Below are positions 26,920-34,011 of a stretch of DNA of 64,000 nucleotides, piece by piece. The notes beneath the pieces were generated by a model that saw nothing but the letters and a program-made list of their open reading frames with translations, was not told the origin of the DNA and searched no databases. The translations under genes and the position numbers were made by a program. Positions within the stretch are counted from its first letter, which is position 1; the number at the start of each line of letters is the position of its first letter. Source of the DNA: Sulfuricella sp. GTDB taxonomy: Bacteria; Pseudomonadota; Gammaproteobacteria; Burkholderiales; Sulfuricellaceae. The stretch is taken from positions 62,001 through 126,000 of the forward strand of contig JAHFRP010000006.1 in NCBI GenBank assembly GCA_023266195.1, in the 5' to 3' direction.

Positions 26920-28613
26920 ACGCCTGGGTTCATCGCCTGCCGATCGCGAAACTGTTCGCGCTGGATGCCGGCGCGCTCAAACACGACCTGATCGCCGGCA
27001 TCACGGTATCGCTGGTCGCCATTCCGCAGTCGCTCGCCTACGCCCAACTGGCGGGCGTGCCGGCCTACTATGGCCTGTATGCGGCGCTGATCCCGACCAT
27101 CGTCGGCGCGCTGTTCGGCTCTTCCCGCCAGCTCTCGACCGGGCCGGTCGCGATGACCTCGCTGCTCACCGCAGCCAGCGTGGCGCCGCTCGCCGCGCAC
27201 GGCAGCGAGGCGTTCTACGCTTTCGTGATCCTGCTCGCCATGCTGTCCGGCCTGTTCCAGGTGCTGTTCGGCGTGTTGCGGGTGGGTGTGCTGCTCAATT
27301 TCCTGTCGCATCCGGTGCTGATGGGCTTCATCAACGCCGCCGCGATCATCATCGGCCTGGCGCAGCTGCCGACCCTGCTCGGCATATCGGTCCACCAGTC
27401 CGACCACTTCCTGCTCGACATCTGGCAGGTGCTCGCCCACATCGACACCCTGCACGAAATCTCGGTGGCCTTCGGCCTGTCGGCCCTGACGCTGCTGATC
27501 GTTTTCAAGAGGCTGGCGCCCAGGCTGCCCGGCGTGCTGATCACCGTGGTGGTGCTCACCTGGATCAGCTACCTGGTCGGTTACGCCGAATTGGGCGGCA
27601 AAGTGGTCGGCGCCGTGCCGCAGGGCCTGCCGTCGTTCAGCGTGCCGCCGCTGGATTGGCACGCGACCATGTCGCTGCTGCCGGCCGGCTTCGTCATCGC
27701 CCTGATCAGCTTCATGGAAGCCATGTCCAGCGCCAAGGTCATCGCCATCAAGACGCGCCGGCCATGGGACGAGAACAAGGAACTCATCGGCCAGGGCCTG
27801 GCCAAGATCGCCGCCGCGTTCAGCCACTCGATGCCGGTGAGCGGTTCGTTTTCGCGCTCGGCGCTGAATCTGGCGAGCGACGCCAAGACGCCTCTTTCGT
27901 CGGTGATCTCGGCGGTTTTCGTGCTGCTGACGCTGCTGTTCTTCACCTCGCTGCTGTACCACCTGCCCAAGCCCGTGCTGGCGGCCATCATCATGATGGC
28001 GGTGATCGGCCTGGTCAATTTCCGCACCATCGCCCATGCCTGGCAAGCCAGCCGCGACGACGGCATTGCCGCCGCCGTCACTTTCGTCGCCACGCTCGCC
28101 TTCGCCCCCAACATCCAGAACGGCATCCTCACCGGCATCATCCTGTCGCTGGCCCTGCTGCTGTACCGCATGATGCGCCCGCGCATCGCTGCGCTCGGGC
28201 TGTTCCCCGACGGCACCCTGCGCGATGCCCACCGCCACGGCCTGCCGCCGCTGCACGCCAAGCTCGGCGCGGTGCGCTTCGACGGCGCGCTGAGGTTCGT
28301 CAACGTGTCGTATTTCGAGGACGCACTGCTCCAGGTCGAGCGGGAAAACCCCGAGGTGCGTTATATCCTGGTGAAGGGCAACGGGATCAACTACCTGGAC
28401 GCTTCAGGCGTCGAGATGCTGTCCAACCTGATCATCCGATTCAAGAGCAACGGCATCGCCCTGGGCTTCAGCGGGCTCAAGAAACAGGTGCTGGACGTGA
28501 TGGAGCGCACCGGTCTGAGTGCAAGCATCGGCGCCGACAACCTGTTCGCGACCGACCGCGAAGCCTTCGACCGGCTCTACCTGCGCGGCACCATCGACAA
28601 TAAAATCATGTAG
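26916..28613 (+). CDS. SulP-family inorganic anion transporter with STAS domain
   Basis: A 565-residue inner-membrane transporter. The membrane part has the family motifs LIAGITVSLVAIPQSLAYAQ, GVPAYYGLYAALIPTIVGAL and GSSRQLSTGPVAM. A helix near residue 285 reads SFMEAMSSAKV, followed by PVSGSFSRSALNL. The cytoplasmic C-terminal STAS domain spans about 445-560 (FDGALRFVNVSYFEDALLQV, NYLDASGVEMLSNLI). SulP proteins carry sulfate, bicarbonate or other anions; in an autotroph either is plausible. Its ATG overlaps the preceding small gene. A terminator hairpin starts at the stop codon. Confidence 0.93.
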   Translation: MNAWVHRLPIAKLFALDAGALKHDLIAGITVSLVAIPQSLAYAQLAGVPAYYGLYAALIPTIVGALFGSSRQLSTGPVAMTSLLTAASVAPLAAHGSEAFYAFVILLAMLSGLFQVLFGVLRVGVLLNFLSHPVLMGFINAAAIIIGLAQLPTLLGISVHQSDHFLLDIWQVLAHIDTLHEISVAFGLSALTLLIVFKRLAPRLPGVLITVVVLTWISYLVGYAELGGKVVGAVPQGLPSFSVPPLDWHATMSLLPAGFVIALISFMEAMSSAKVIAIKTRRPWDENKELIGQGLAKIAAAFSHSMPVSGSFSRSALNLASDAKTPLSSVISAVFVLLTLLFFTSLLYHLPKPVLAAIIMMAVIGLVNFRTIAHAWQASRDDGIAAAVTFVATLAFAPNIQNGILTGIILSLALLLYRMMRPRIAALGLFPDGTLRDAHRHGLPPLHAKLGAVRFDGALRFVNVSYFEDALLQVERENPEVRYILVKGNGINYLDASGVEMLSNLIIRFKSNGIALGFSGLKKQVLDVMERTGLSASIGADNLFATDREAFDRLYLRGTIDNKIM

Positions 28614-28642
28614 GTCGGGCACCCCCGTGCCCGACTTTTTTT
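28614..28642 (+). terminator. REP-derived terminator after SulP
   Basis: GTCGGGCAC, four-base loop, GTGCCCGAC, then seven T residues. It abuts the SulP stop codon. The stem is the same REP-like unit seen elsewhere without a T-run, so a dispersed repeat appears to serve as a terminator here. Confidence 0.85.
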
Positions 28643-28664
28643 CAATCGTTATCAGGAGTGTTTC

Positions 28665-29177
28665 ATGAAGGGTTTGTCTGTCTGCCTGTTGGGTTTATTG
28701 GTTCTGGCCGGTTGCGCCGGACAAAATGTGAAGGAACAGGCCGCTTCCGCGCCGAAAGCCGCGCCGGCGGCGCATGCCGATTCGGCGCCGGCCCCGTCCC
28801 AGAACGTGGCCGCCGATCCGCTGAACGACCCCAAGAGCATTCTGGCCAAACGCAGCCTCTACTTCGGCTTCGACCAATACAACGTGAAGGACGGCGACAA
28901 GCCGATGCTTGAGGCCCACGCCAAATACCTGGGGAGCCATGCCGGCACGAACGTGGTGTTGGAAGGCAATACGGACGAGCGCGGCAGCAGCGAATACAAC
29001 CTGGCCCTGGGCCAGCGCCGGGCGGAAAGCGCGCGGAAAATCCTGACCGCGCTGGGGGCGTCAGACAAGCAGATCGAAGCGGTCAGCTACGGCAAGGAAA
29101 AGCCCAAGGCGCCGTGCCATGAGGAATCGTGCTGGGCGGAGAATCGCCGCGCGGACATCGTTTACAAGAAGAATTGA
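28665..29177 (+). CDS. pal: Peptidoglycan-associated lipoprotein Pal (OmpA C-terminal domain)
   Basis: 170 residues. The lipoprotein signal peptide ends in LVLAGCAGQ, with an Ala/Pro-rich linker after it. The OmpA-type peptidoglycan-binding domain reads YFGFDQYNVKDGDKPM, VLEGNTDERGSSEYNLALGQ (including the NTDERG and R residues that contact diaminopimelate) and VSYGKEKP. Pal belongs to the Tol-Pal envelope complex, but no tol genes adjoin it, so this may be a stand-alone Pal or Pal-like protein. AGGAG lies upstream of the ATG. Two palindromes follow its stop. Confidence 0.88.
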   Translation: MKGLSVCLLGLLVLAGCAGQNVKEQAASAPKAAPAAHADSAPAPSQNVAADPLNDPKSILAKRSLYFGFDQYNVKDGDKPMLEAHAKYLGSHAGTNVVLEGNTDERGSSEYNLALGQRRAESARKILTALGASDKQIEAVSYGKEKPKAPCHEESCWAENRRADIVYKKN

Positions 29178-29184
29178 TATGTAG

Positions 29185-29253
29185 GTCGGGCACCCCGTGC
29201 CCGACAAACCAAAACCGATTCGAGAAAAAATCGTCGGGCACGGCGTGCCCGAC
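29185..29253. repeat. Inverted pair of REP-like palindromes
   Basis: Units at 29185-29205 (GTCGGGCACCCCGTGCCCGAC) and 29233-29253 (centre GGC) lie in opposite orientation between the convergent pal and DsrC-like genes, 27 bases apart. This is a BIME-like arrangement and a likely bidirectional transcript end. Confidence 0.8.
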
Positions 29254-29272
29254 CCACCTCTCGGAGCCGGTA

Positions 29273-29602
29273 TTAACCCGTACTCCACCCCCGTGGCCGC
29301 TTCATGCCCGAAATCTTGCAGGCCTGCTTGACGTAGCCGTAGGGAAACAGTTCGAACAGCTTGTTGCGCGCCGTTTTACCCATCCGGTCGGACAGGTGTT
29401 TAATCGAATAGCGGGCATCGGGCGCGACCTGATGCTCCTCGTAATACTCCCGCATGAAGCGGATCACGTCCCAGTGGTCTTCCGAAAGCTGGATGTTTTC
29501 CTGGCGGGCGAACTCCTCCGCCAGCGCCTCGTTCCAGTCATTGGGGTCAACCAGGTAGCCTTCGGCGTCGATCTCCGGCATTTGCACAGTTGCTTCCAAC
29601 AT
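29273..29602 (-). CDS. DsrC/TusE-family sulfur-carrier-like protein lacking the terminal cysteine
   Basis: 109 residues with the full DsrC fold pattern: PEIDAEGYLVDPNDWNEALA, LSEDHWDVIRFMREYYEEH and RNKLFELFPYGYVKQACKIS. DsrC proteins use two cysteines, one in ACKI and one eleven residues later near the end. Here Cys95 is present, but position 106 is Trp (RPRGWSTG). TusE keeps only the terminal cysteine, so this is neither canonical DsrC nor TusE. It may be one of the regulatory DsrC-like proteins (RspA type). No dsrAB or tus genes are nearby. A MarR gene is divergent, with about 115 bases between them. Confidence 0.88.
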   Translation of the reverse strand: MLEATVQMPEIDAEGYLVDPNDWNEALAEEFARQENIQLSEDHWDVIRFMREYYEEHQVAPDARYSIKHLSDRMGKTARNKLFELFPYGYVKQACKISGMKRPRGWSTG

Positions 29603-29717
29603 TCACCTCCACGAAAAATACCGCTTTTTGAGTATTAGAGGAATTATATATCACAGCATGATATTATTACAACCCGATATTGCACGCCGATCAATGAACC
29701 CGGTAGTATTCGTTCCC

Positions 29718-30167
29718 ATGACCAAAGACGCTATCAGCAAGAGGGAATTCGCCACCCTCTCCCACTTCCGCTATCAACTGCGTCGCTTCCTGCGCTTCAG
29801 CGAGGAAGCGACGCGCCAGCATGGCGTCACCCACCTGCAATACCTCCTGCTGCTGCACATCAAGGGCTACTACCGGAACCGCGAATGGGCGACCATCGGA
29901 GAGCTGGCGGAGCTGCTCCAGTCCCATCACCATGGAGCAGTTTCCCTGGTGTCGCGCTGCGAAAAGCTGGGCCTGGTGTTCCGCAAGAAAAGCGCGGTGG
30001 ACCGGCGCGAGGTGGAAGTCCATCTCACCCCGGTGGGGGAAAAAACGGTGGATGAACTTGCCCGGCTGCACCGAGACGAGCTGATGAATCTGCAAGGCAT
30101 CTTCCAGGTGCCCGGCGCCAAAGAGCTCGGGGGGGATGAACAGGGAACGGAGCGCACGGAACGGTAA
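29718..30167 (+). CDS. MarR-family transcriptional regulator
   Basis: About 149 residues. The winged helix-turn-helix reads TIGELAELLQSHHHGAVSLV, SRCEKLGLVFRKKSAVDRRE and VEVHLTPVGEKTV. The N-terminal dimer segment is EFATLSHFRYQLRRFLRFSE. The start is unclear: ATGs at 29658, 29694 and 29718 all lack a strong ribosome-binding site; 29718 is chosen because family homology begins there. It is divergent from the DsrC-like gene across an AT-rich spacer (TTATATATCACAGCATGATA), which probably holds both promoters. Inference: it may control the DsrC-like gene. Confidence 0.82.
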   Translation: MTKDAISKREFATLSHFRYQLRRFLRFSEEATRQHGVTHLQYLLLLHIKGYYRNREWATIGELAELLQSHHHGAVSLVSRCEKLGLVFRKKSAVDRREVEVHLTPVGEKTVDELARLHRDELMNLQGIFQVPGAKELGGDEQGTERTER

Positions 30168-30225
30168 GCGGGGGAGCAAAAAATCCCCGCGGCAAAGCGC
30201 ACCGCCACGGCTTGCCGCTTTCTGC

Positions 30226-30438
30226 TCACTGCTTTTGCTTCGCCTCCCACCTGCCAAGGCAATCCAGACCGCAGAAATAATAAACATAATCCGGCCCGTC
30301 GAACGTGAGTGCGAGGGAGGATGGGATCTCGCTCAGACAGATATCGCAGGCGACCGTTTGATGGGGTACGTTGATATCCACGTTCTTGTCGGAGATCCGC
30401 TCGACTGAATGCCGCTGATCCTTGGCTGAATTGACCAT
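30226..30438 (-). CDS. Small DUF3330-like protein with paired cysteine motifs
   Basis: About 70 residues. The C-terminal 45 residues resemble DUF3330: VACDICLSEIPSS, then DYVYYFCGLDCLGRWEAK. The CxxC and CxxxC pairs suggest zinc binding. The start is taken at ATG 30438 (MVNSAKD); a longer frame to 30471 is possible. It is convergent with the MarR gene. Function unknown; in other genomes DUF3330 genes are found on mobile or metabolic islands. Confidence 0.7.
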   Translation of the reverse strand: MVNSAKDQRHSVERISDKNVDINVPHQTVACDICLSEIPSSLALTFDGPDYVYYFCGLDCLGRWEAKQKQ

Positions 30439-30641
30439 ATCGCTCCTCGCCGAAGCCACCCCGAAAATCATTCCAGGAACTTAGAGGGCAATCCAGGGCG
30501 GCGAGTTCAAAAACCGCCCCCAAACCCCCGCGATCCGACATGCCCGCCGTCACGGCCGCGGAGGACCACCATCACGCCGCGGGGCGCGCTGCCGACCATC
30601 CCCCGGCGAGACCGCATTATTGGGGTTCATCGCCGCACTCA

Positions 30642-31124
30642 TCACTGGGGAGGCGCAGCGGCCGGAGACGCGGGCACCATGCGCCATCCTGACGGACAGC
30701 TCGGCACGTAAGGATAGTAGGCATTAGCCGAATCGCAGTAATACCAGTAAGACCCCTGAGTCGGCGGCGGGGGCTGCTGAATGACCACGATGGGCGGGGT
30801 GTAGGGATCGGGGTAGGGATAGATCGGCTGCGGGTAGAAATACCACACGCCACCCACTATCCACCACCACCCCAGATGCCCCTCATGGACGCCGTGACGC
30901 CATTGGCCGCCGCGCCAGCGCGGCAGATCGTGGGCGTGGAATTCCCGTATTTCGCCGTGCCAGCGGCGGCCTTCGTCGTGCCTGCCCTCGAAGCGCCGCC
31001 CCTCGTCATGACGGCCATCGAAATGGCGTTCCTCCTCGTGGCGGTCGGCAAAGGCCGGTAGGGGCGCGATGGCCAGTAATGCGAGGATGGCGAGTAGCAG
31101 GCTTACCGTCTTGGCGATCTTCAT
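30642..31124 (-). CDS. Secreted His/Arg-rich and Tyr/Pro-rich envelope protein
   Basis: About 160 residues. The signal peptide is MKIAKTVSLLLAILALLAIA, with cleavage near AFADRH. The mature N-terminal half is a charged repeat (DGRHDEGRRFEGRHDEGRRW). The second half is Tyr/Pro/Trp-rich and ends in a conserved-looking motif YWYYCDSANAYYPYVPSC followed by PSGWRMVPA. The same YC...YYPYV..CP.GW..V module ends the protein at 31829. The His-rich part may bind metals. The start at 31124 is set by the signal peptide. No named function. Confidence 0.75.
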   Translation of the reverse strand: MKIAKTVSLLLAILALLAIAPLPAFADRHEEERHFDGRHDEGRRFEGRHDEGRRWHGEIREFHAHDLPRWRGGQWRHGVHEGHLGWWWIVGGVWYFYPQPIYPYPDPYTPPIVVIQQPPPPTQGSYWYYCDSANAYYPYVPSCPSGWRMVPASPAAAPPQ

Positions 31125-31270
31125 TTTCGACTCCTCAAGCGAAGTTGCGAAAGTGCCGATTTCTCCAACGAATTCGTCATTTCCGCAAGTTCTCTCCCAC
31201 ACACTCTCCCAGGACGGGGCTGCCAAAGACCAAAGAATCGGCGAGTTCGCCAAGGTTCGCGTGGGTAACG

Positions 31271-31771
31271 CTATTCCGGCATCACCGACACCCGCACCGG
31301 CAACGGCCCGCCGATGCCCACGCCCGGATCGCGCTGCATCACGGTGGTGTACTCGCGCCCGCCATACCGATAGGTTACCGAATAGCCGGCGGGCCGCTCG
31401 CTCCAGCTGTCTTCCATGTGGCAGCGCTGGATTTCGCGTCCGCCGGTGCCGGAATCGTTCTGCATCCGGTCCCCCACCATCGCGCCCGTCACGGCACCGA
31501 CGGCGGTAGCGGCGGTACGCCCGTTGCCGCCCCCCACCTGGTTGCCGATGATGGCGCCGGCCAGCCCGCCGATGATGGCGCCACCGACGCTACGTTCGGC
31601 CGGCGGGCTGCCCGGAACGAATTCCGACATGCAGACCTGGCGCGGGGTGTTGACGCGGATCATCTGCGGAACGATGCTCCTGACCGTGGCCACGTCGTCG
31701 AAGGAAGCGGCAAAGGCCGCCAGGGGCGCGGAAACCGCCAATGCGGCAACCGATAAAACCAGCTTTTTCAT
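31271..31771 (-). CDS. Glycine-zipper 2TM (17-kDa antigen-like) envelope protein
   Basis: 166 residues. Signal peptide MKKLVLSVAALAVSAPLAAF, then a glycine-zipper segment SVGGAIIGGLAGAIIGNQVG and AVGAVTGAMVGDRM, as in the Rickettsia 17-kDa antigen/SlyB-like family of outer-membrane-associated proteins. The C-terminal part (IQRCHMEDSWSERPAGYSVT) has a beta-strand pattern also found in relatives. It is the middle of three small envelope genes on the minus strand, each with its own spacer of roughly 60-150 bases. A role in envelope integrity is inferred. Confidence 0.8.
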   Translation of the reverse strand: MKKLVLSVAALAVSAPLAAFAASFDDVATVRSIVPQMIRVNTPRQVCMSEFVPGSPPAERSVGGAIIGGLAGAIIGNQVGGGNGRTAATAVGAVTGAMVGDRMQNDSGTGGREIQRCHMEDSWSERPAGYSVTYRYGGREYTTVMQRDPGVGIGGPLPVRVSVMPE

Positions 31772-31828
31772 AAATGCTCCATTCGCAGAGAAGGCGTTCG
31801 CTTTCGATAAAAATCCGGAATCAACCCG

Positions 31829-32245
31829 TCATTCTGCCGGCGGCTGCGGCGAGACCCGCTGCCAGCCTTCCGGGCATTGCCTGACGTAAGGGTAATAGGC
31901 TTTGGAGCCGGGGCAGTAATACCAGCCCCCCGGCGGCTGCGCGGGCACGGTCTGGGCATAGCCCTCCTGCTCAATATAGACCGGCGCCGGCGCATAAGGC
32001 GGCGCCACCGGCGGAGGGTAATAGTAGGGCGGCGGCGCGTAGTAATAAGGCGCCGGGTATGGGTAATAATAGCCCGGCCCGTAATACGGACGCGCCAGTT
32101 CGAGGCCCAGACCCAGCCCGAGAATCACGCCCACGCCGACGCCCGCGCCGCCGTGGCCGCCATGGCGATCCGCCAGCGCGGGGCCATTCGCCGCCAGGCC
32201 CAGGGCAACCATGCTTCCAACCAATACTGCGTTGACCAGCTTCAT
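31829..32245 (-). CDS. Secreted Gly- and Tyr/Pro-rich protein with YYPYV..CP.GW module
   Basis: About 138 residues. The signal peptide (VNAVLVGSMVALGLAANGPA, cleavage near ALADRH) precedes a Gly/Val segment (GGAGVGVGVILGLGLGL) and then a Tyr/Pro-rich low-complexity stretch. It ends GWYYCPGSKAYYPYVRQC, PEGWQRVSP, matching the module in the gene at 30642. The start at 32245 (MKLVNAVL) is set by the signal peptide; the longer frame to 32284 lacks support. Surface or periplasmic location is likely; function unknown. Confidence 0.75.
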   Translation of the reverse strand: MKLVNAVLVGSMVALGLAANGPALADRHGGHGGAGVGVGVILGLGLGLELARPYYGPGYYYPYPAPYYYAPPPYYYPPPVAPPYAPAPVYIEQEGYAQTVPAQPPGGWYYCPGSKAYYPYVRQCPEGWQRVSPQPPAE

Positions 32246-32299
32246 GACCGTCTCCCTCCATCGGGATTTCGAAGGGCGCAACAAGCCTTGCGCATGCTT

Positions 32300-32349
32300 G
32301 AGCCTGTTTCGGCGGATTTCGCATCTGCGAAATCCGCCGAAACAGGCTC
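32300..32349. repeat. Perfect 24-bp hairpin with GAGCCTGT ends
   Basis: GAGCCTGTTTCGGCGGATTT continuing to CGCA pairs perfectly with its complement around a two-base centre. The GAGCCTGT ends resemble those of the 162-bp foldback element, although the inner sequence differs. It lies between convergent-free minus-strand genes, upstream of the gene at 31829 and downstream of the NodT gene. Confidence 0.7.
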
Positions 32350-32443
32350 TTATATTAGAGCCCGCCTATGAGTAAATTGTTTCAGGCCGGACCAAAAACG
32401 TAACAATTTATTGCATAAAACGCGGCGCCCGGACCGTGCCCTG

Positions 32444-33886
32444 TCAGGGCCGCGCGGCGGCGTCCGCGACGCGCCCCGGCAGCGCCGGCGCGCTCCAGCC
32501 GCCGCCGATGGCCTTGACCAGGAGCACGCTGGCGCTCAGGCGCCGGCCGAGGATATCGGCCGCGGCACGCTCGCTGGCGAGCACGGCGGCCTGCACCGCG
32601 ACGACATTAAGGTAACTAACGATGCCGGCCCGGTATTGGTTGACGGTGAGCGTGACGGACTGCCGCGCGGCCCGCACCGCTTCGTCCTGCATCGCCGCCT
32701 CCCGCTCCAGAATGCGCAAGGCGGACAGATTGTCCTCCACCTGCTGAAACCCGCCCAGGACGGTCTGGCGGTAGGTCGCCACGCTGGCGTCGTAGGCGGC
32801 GATCGCCTGATCGGTCTGGGCGCGGCGCAGGCCGCCGTCGAATAGGGTCTGCGCCAGGGCCGGGCCGAGCGACCAGAACCGGTTCGGCGCCGAGAACCAG
32901 CCCGCCAGCGTCGCGCTCTGGTAGCCGCCGGTCGCGGACAGGGTGAGCGAAGGGAAGAAGGCGGATTTGGCGACGCCGATCTGGGCGTTGGCGGCGGCCA
33001 CCCGCCGCTCCGCCGCCGCGATGTCGGGCCGCCGTTCCAGCAGTTCGGAAGGCAAACCGGCGGGAATCGCCGGGAACGTCGCGGCCGTCGCCGACGGCGC
33101 CAGGGAAAAGTCCGCCGGCGCCTTGCCCACCAGCAGGGCGATCGCGTGTTCGAGCTGGGCGCGCTGCACGCCGAGGTCGATCGCCTGCGCCTGGGTGGTC
33201 TTGAGCTGGGTTTCCGCCTGCGCCACATCGGCCCGCGCCGCCACGCCCTGCGCATAGCGGTTCTTCGTCAGCGCCAGCGATTTCTCGTAGCCCGCCACCG
33301 TGGCGTCGAGCAGGCGCTGCTGGGCGTCCGCCACCCGCAGCTGGAAATAATCCTGCGCCAGCTCGGCCTGGGCGGAAAGGCGGGCACCTTCGAGATCGGC
33401 TGCGCTGGCCTGGAAGCTGGCGTCGCCGGACTCGACCGAGCGCCGCACGCGGCCCCATATGTCCGCCTCCCAGGACGCATTCAGGGAGAAGTTGTAGTCC
33501 GTCGCCGTGCTGTCGCCGCCGGCGCCCTGGCGCGCGGCGCCCGTATGGCTGCGCGTCGCCGACACGTCGCCGCCGACGGCGGGGTAGTAGGCCGCCCGCG
33601 CGCCCTGCGCCAGCGCCCGCGCCTGCCGGAACTGGGCCTCGGCGAGCTGCACGTTCTGGTTTGAAATGTTCACCTGCTCTTCGAGCGCACCGAGCTCCGG
33701 ATCGCCAAAGATTTCCCACCACTTGCCGCGGGTGAGATGATCCGCCGGCGCGGCGACTTTCCAGCTTCCCGCTTCCTTGTAGGCGGCCGGCGCCTCGATG
33801 CCGGGCCGCACGTAATCGGGGCCGACCGTGCAGGCGGCAAGCGCCGGGATGGCGGCAAGCAGAACCAGCCTGGTTTTGTGGAACAT
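32444..33886 (-). CDS. NodT/OprM-type outer-membrane efflux lipoprotein
   Basis: 480 residues of the TolC-like RND outer-membrane factor family. The lipoprotein signal peptide ends PALAACTVGPDYVRPG. Two repeated outer-membrane efflux domains follow, with helices such as VNISNQNVQLAEAQFRQARA and family motifs SWEADIWGRVRRSVES and GLPSELLERRPDIAAAERRV. It is the last gene of a minus-strand operon after two RND permeases and an adaptor, so it forms the outer-membrane channel of that pump. A short spacer of about 125 bases separates it from the permease gene. Confidence 0.92.
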   Translation of the reverse strand: MFHKTRLVLLAAIPALAACTVGPDYVRPGIEAPAAYKEAGSWKVAAPADHLTRGKWWEIFGDPELGALEEQVNISNQNVQLAEAQFRQARALAQGARAAYYPAVGGDVSATRSHTGAARQGAGGDSTATDYNFSLNASWEADIWGRVRRSVESGDASFQASAADLEGARLSAQAELAQDYFQLRVADAQQRLLDATVAGYEKSLALTKNRYAQGVAARADVAQAETQLKTTQAQAIDLGVQRAQLEHAIALLVGKAPADFSLAPSATAATFPAIPAGLPSELLERRPDIAAAERRVAAANAQIGVAKSAFFPSLTLSATGGYQSATLAGWFSAPNRFWSLGPALAQTLFDGGLRRAQTDQAIAAYDASVATYRQTVLGGFQQVEDNLSALRILEREAAMQDEAVRAARQSVTLTVNQYRAGIVSYLNVVAVQAAVLASERAAADILGRRLSASVLLVKAIGGGWSAPALPGRVADAAARP

Positions 33887-34011
33887 CGTTAAATCTCCCT
33901 TAGCCCAAAAGGCATTTCACCGCGGAGGACGCAGAGGAAGAGCCAATACCCCAGCGATGTCCTCTGCATCCTCCGCGCCCTCTGCGGTTCAATAAATCAA
34001 GAAATCATGCC

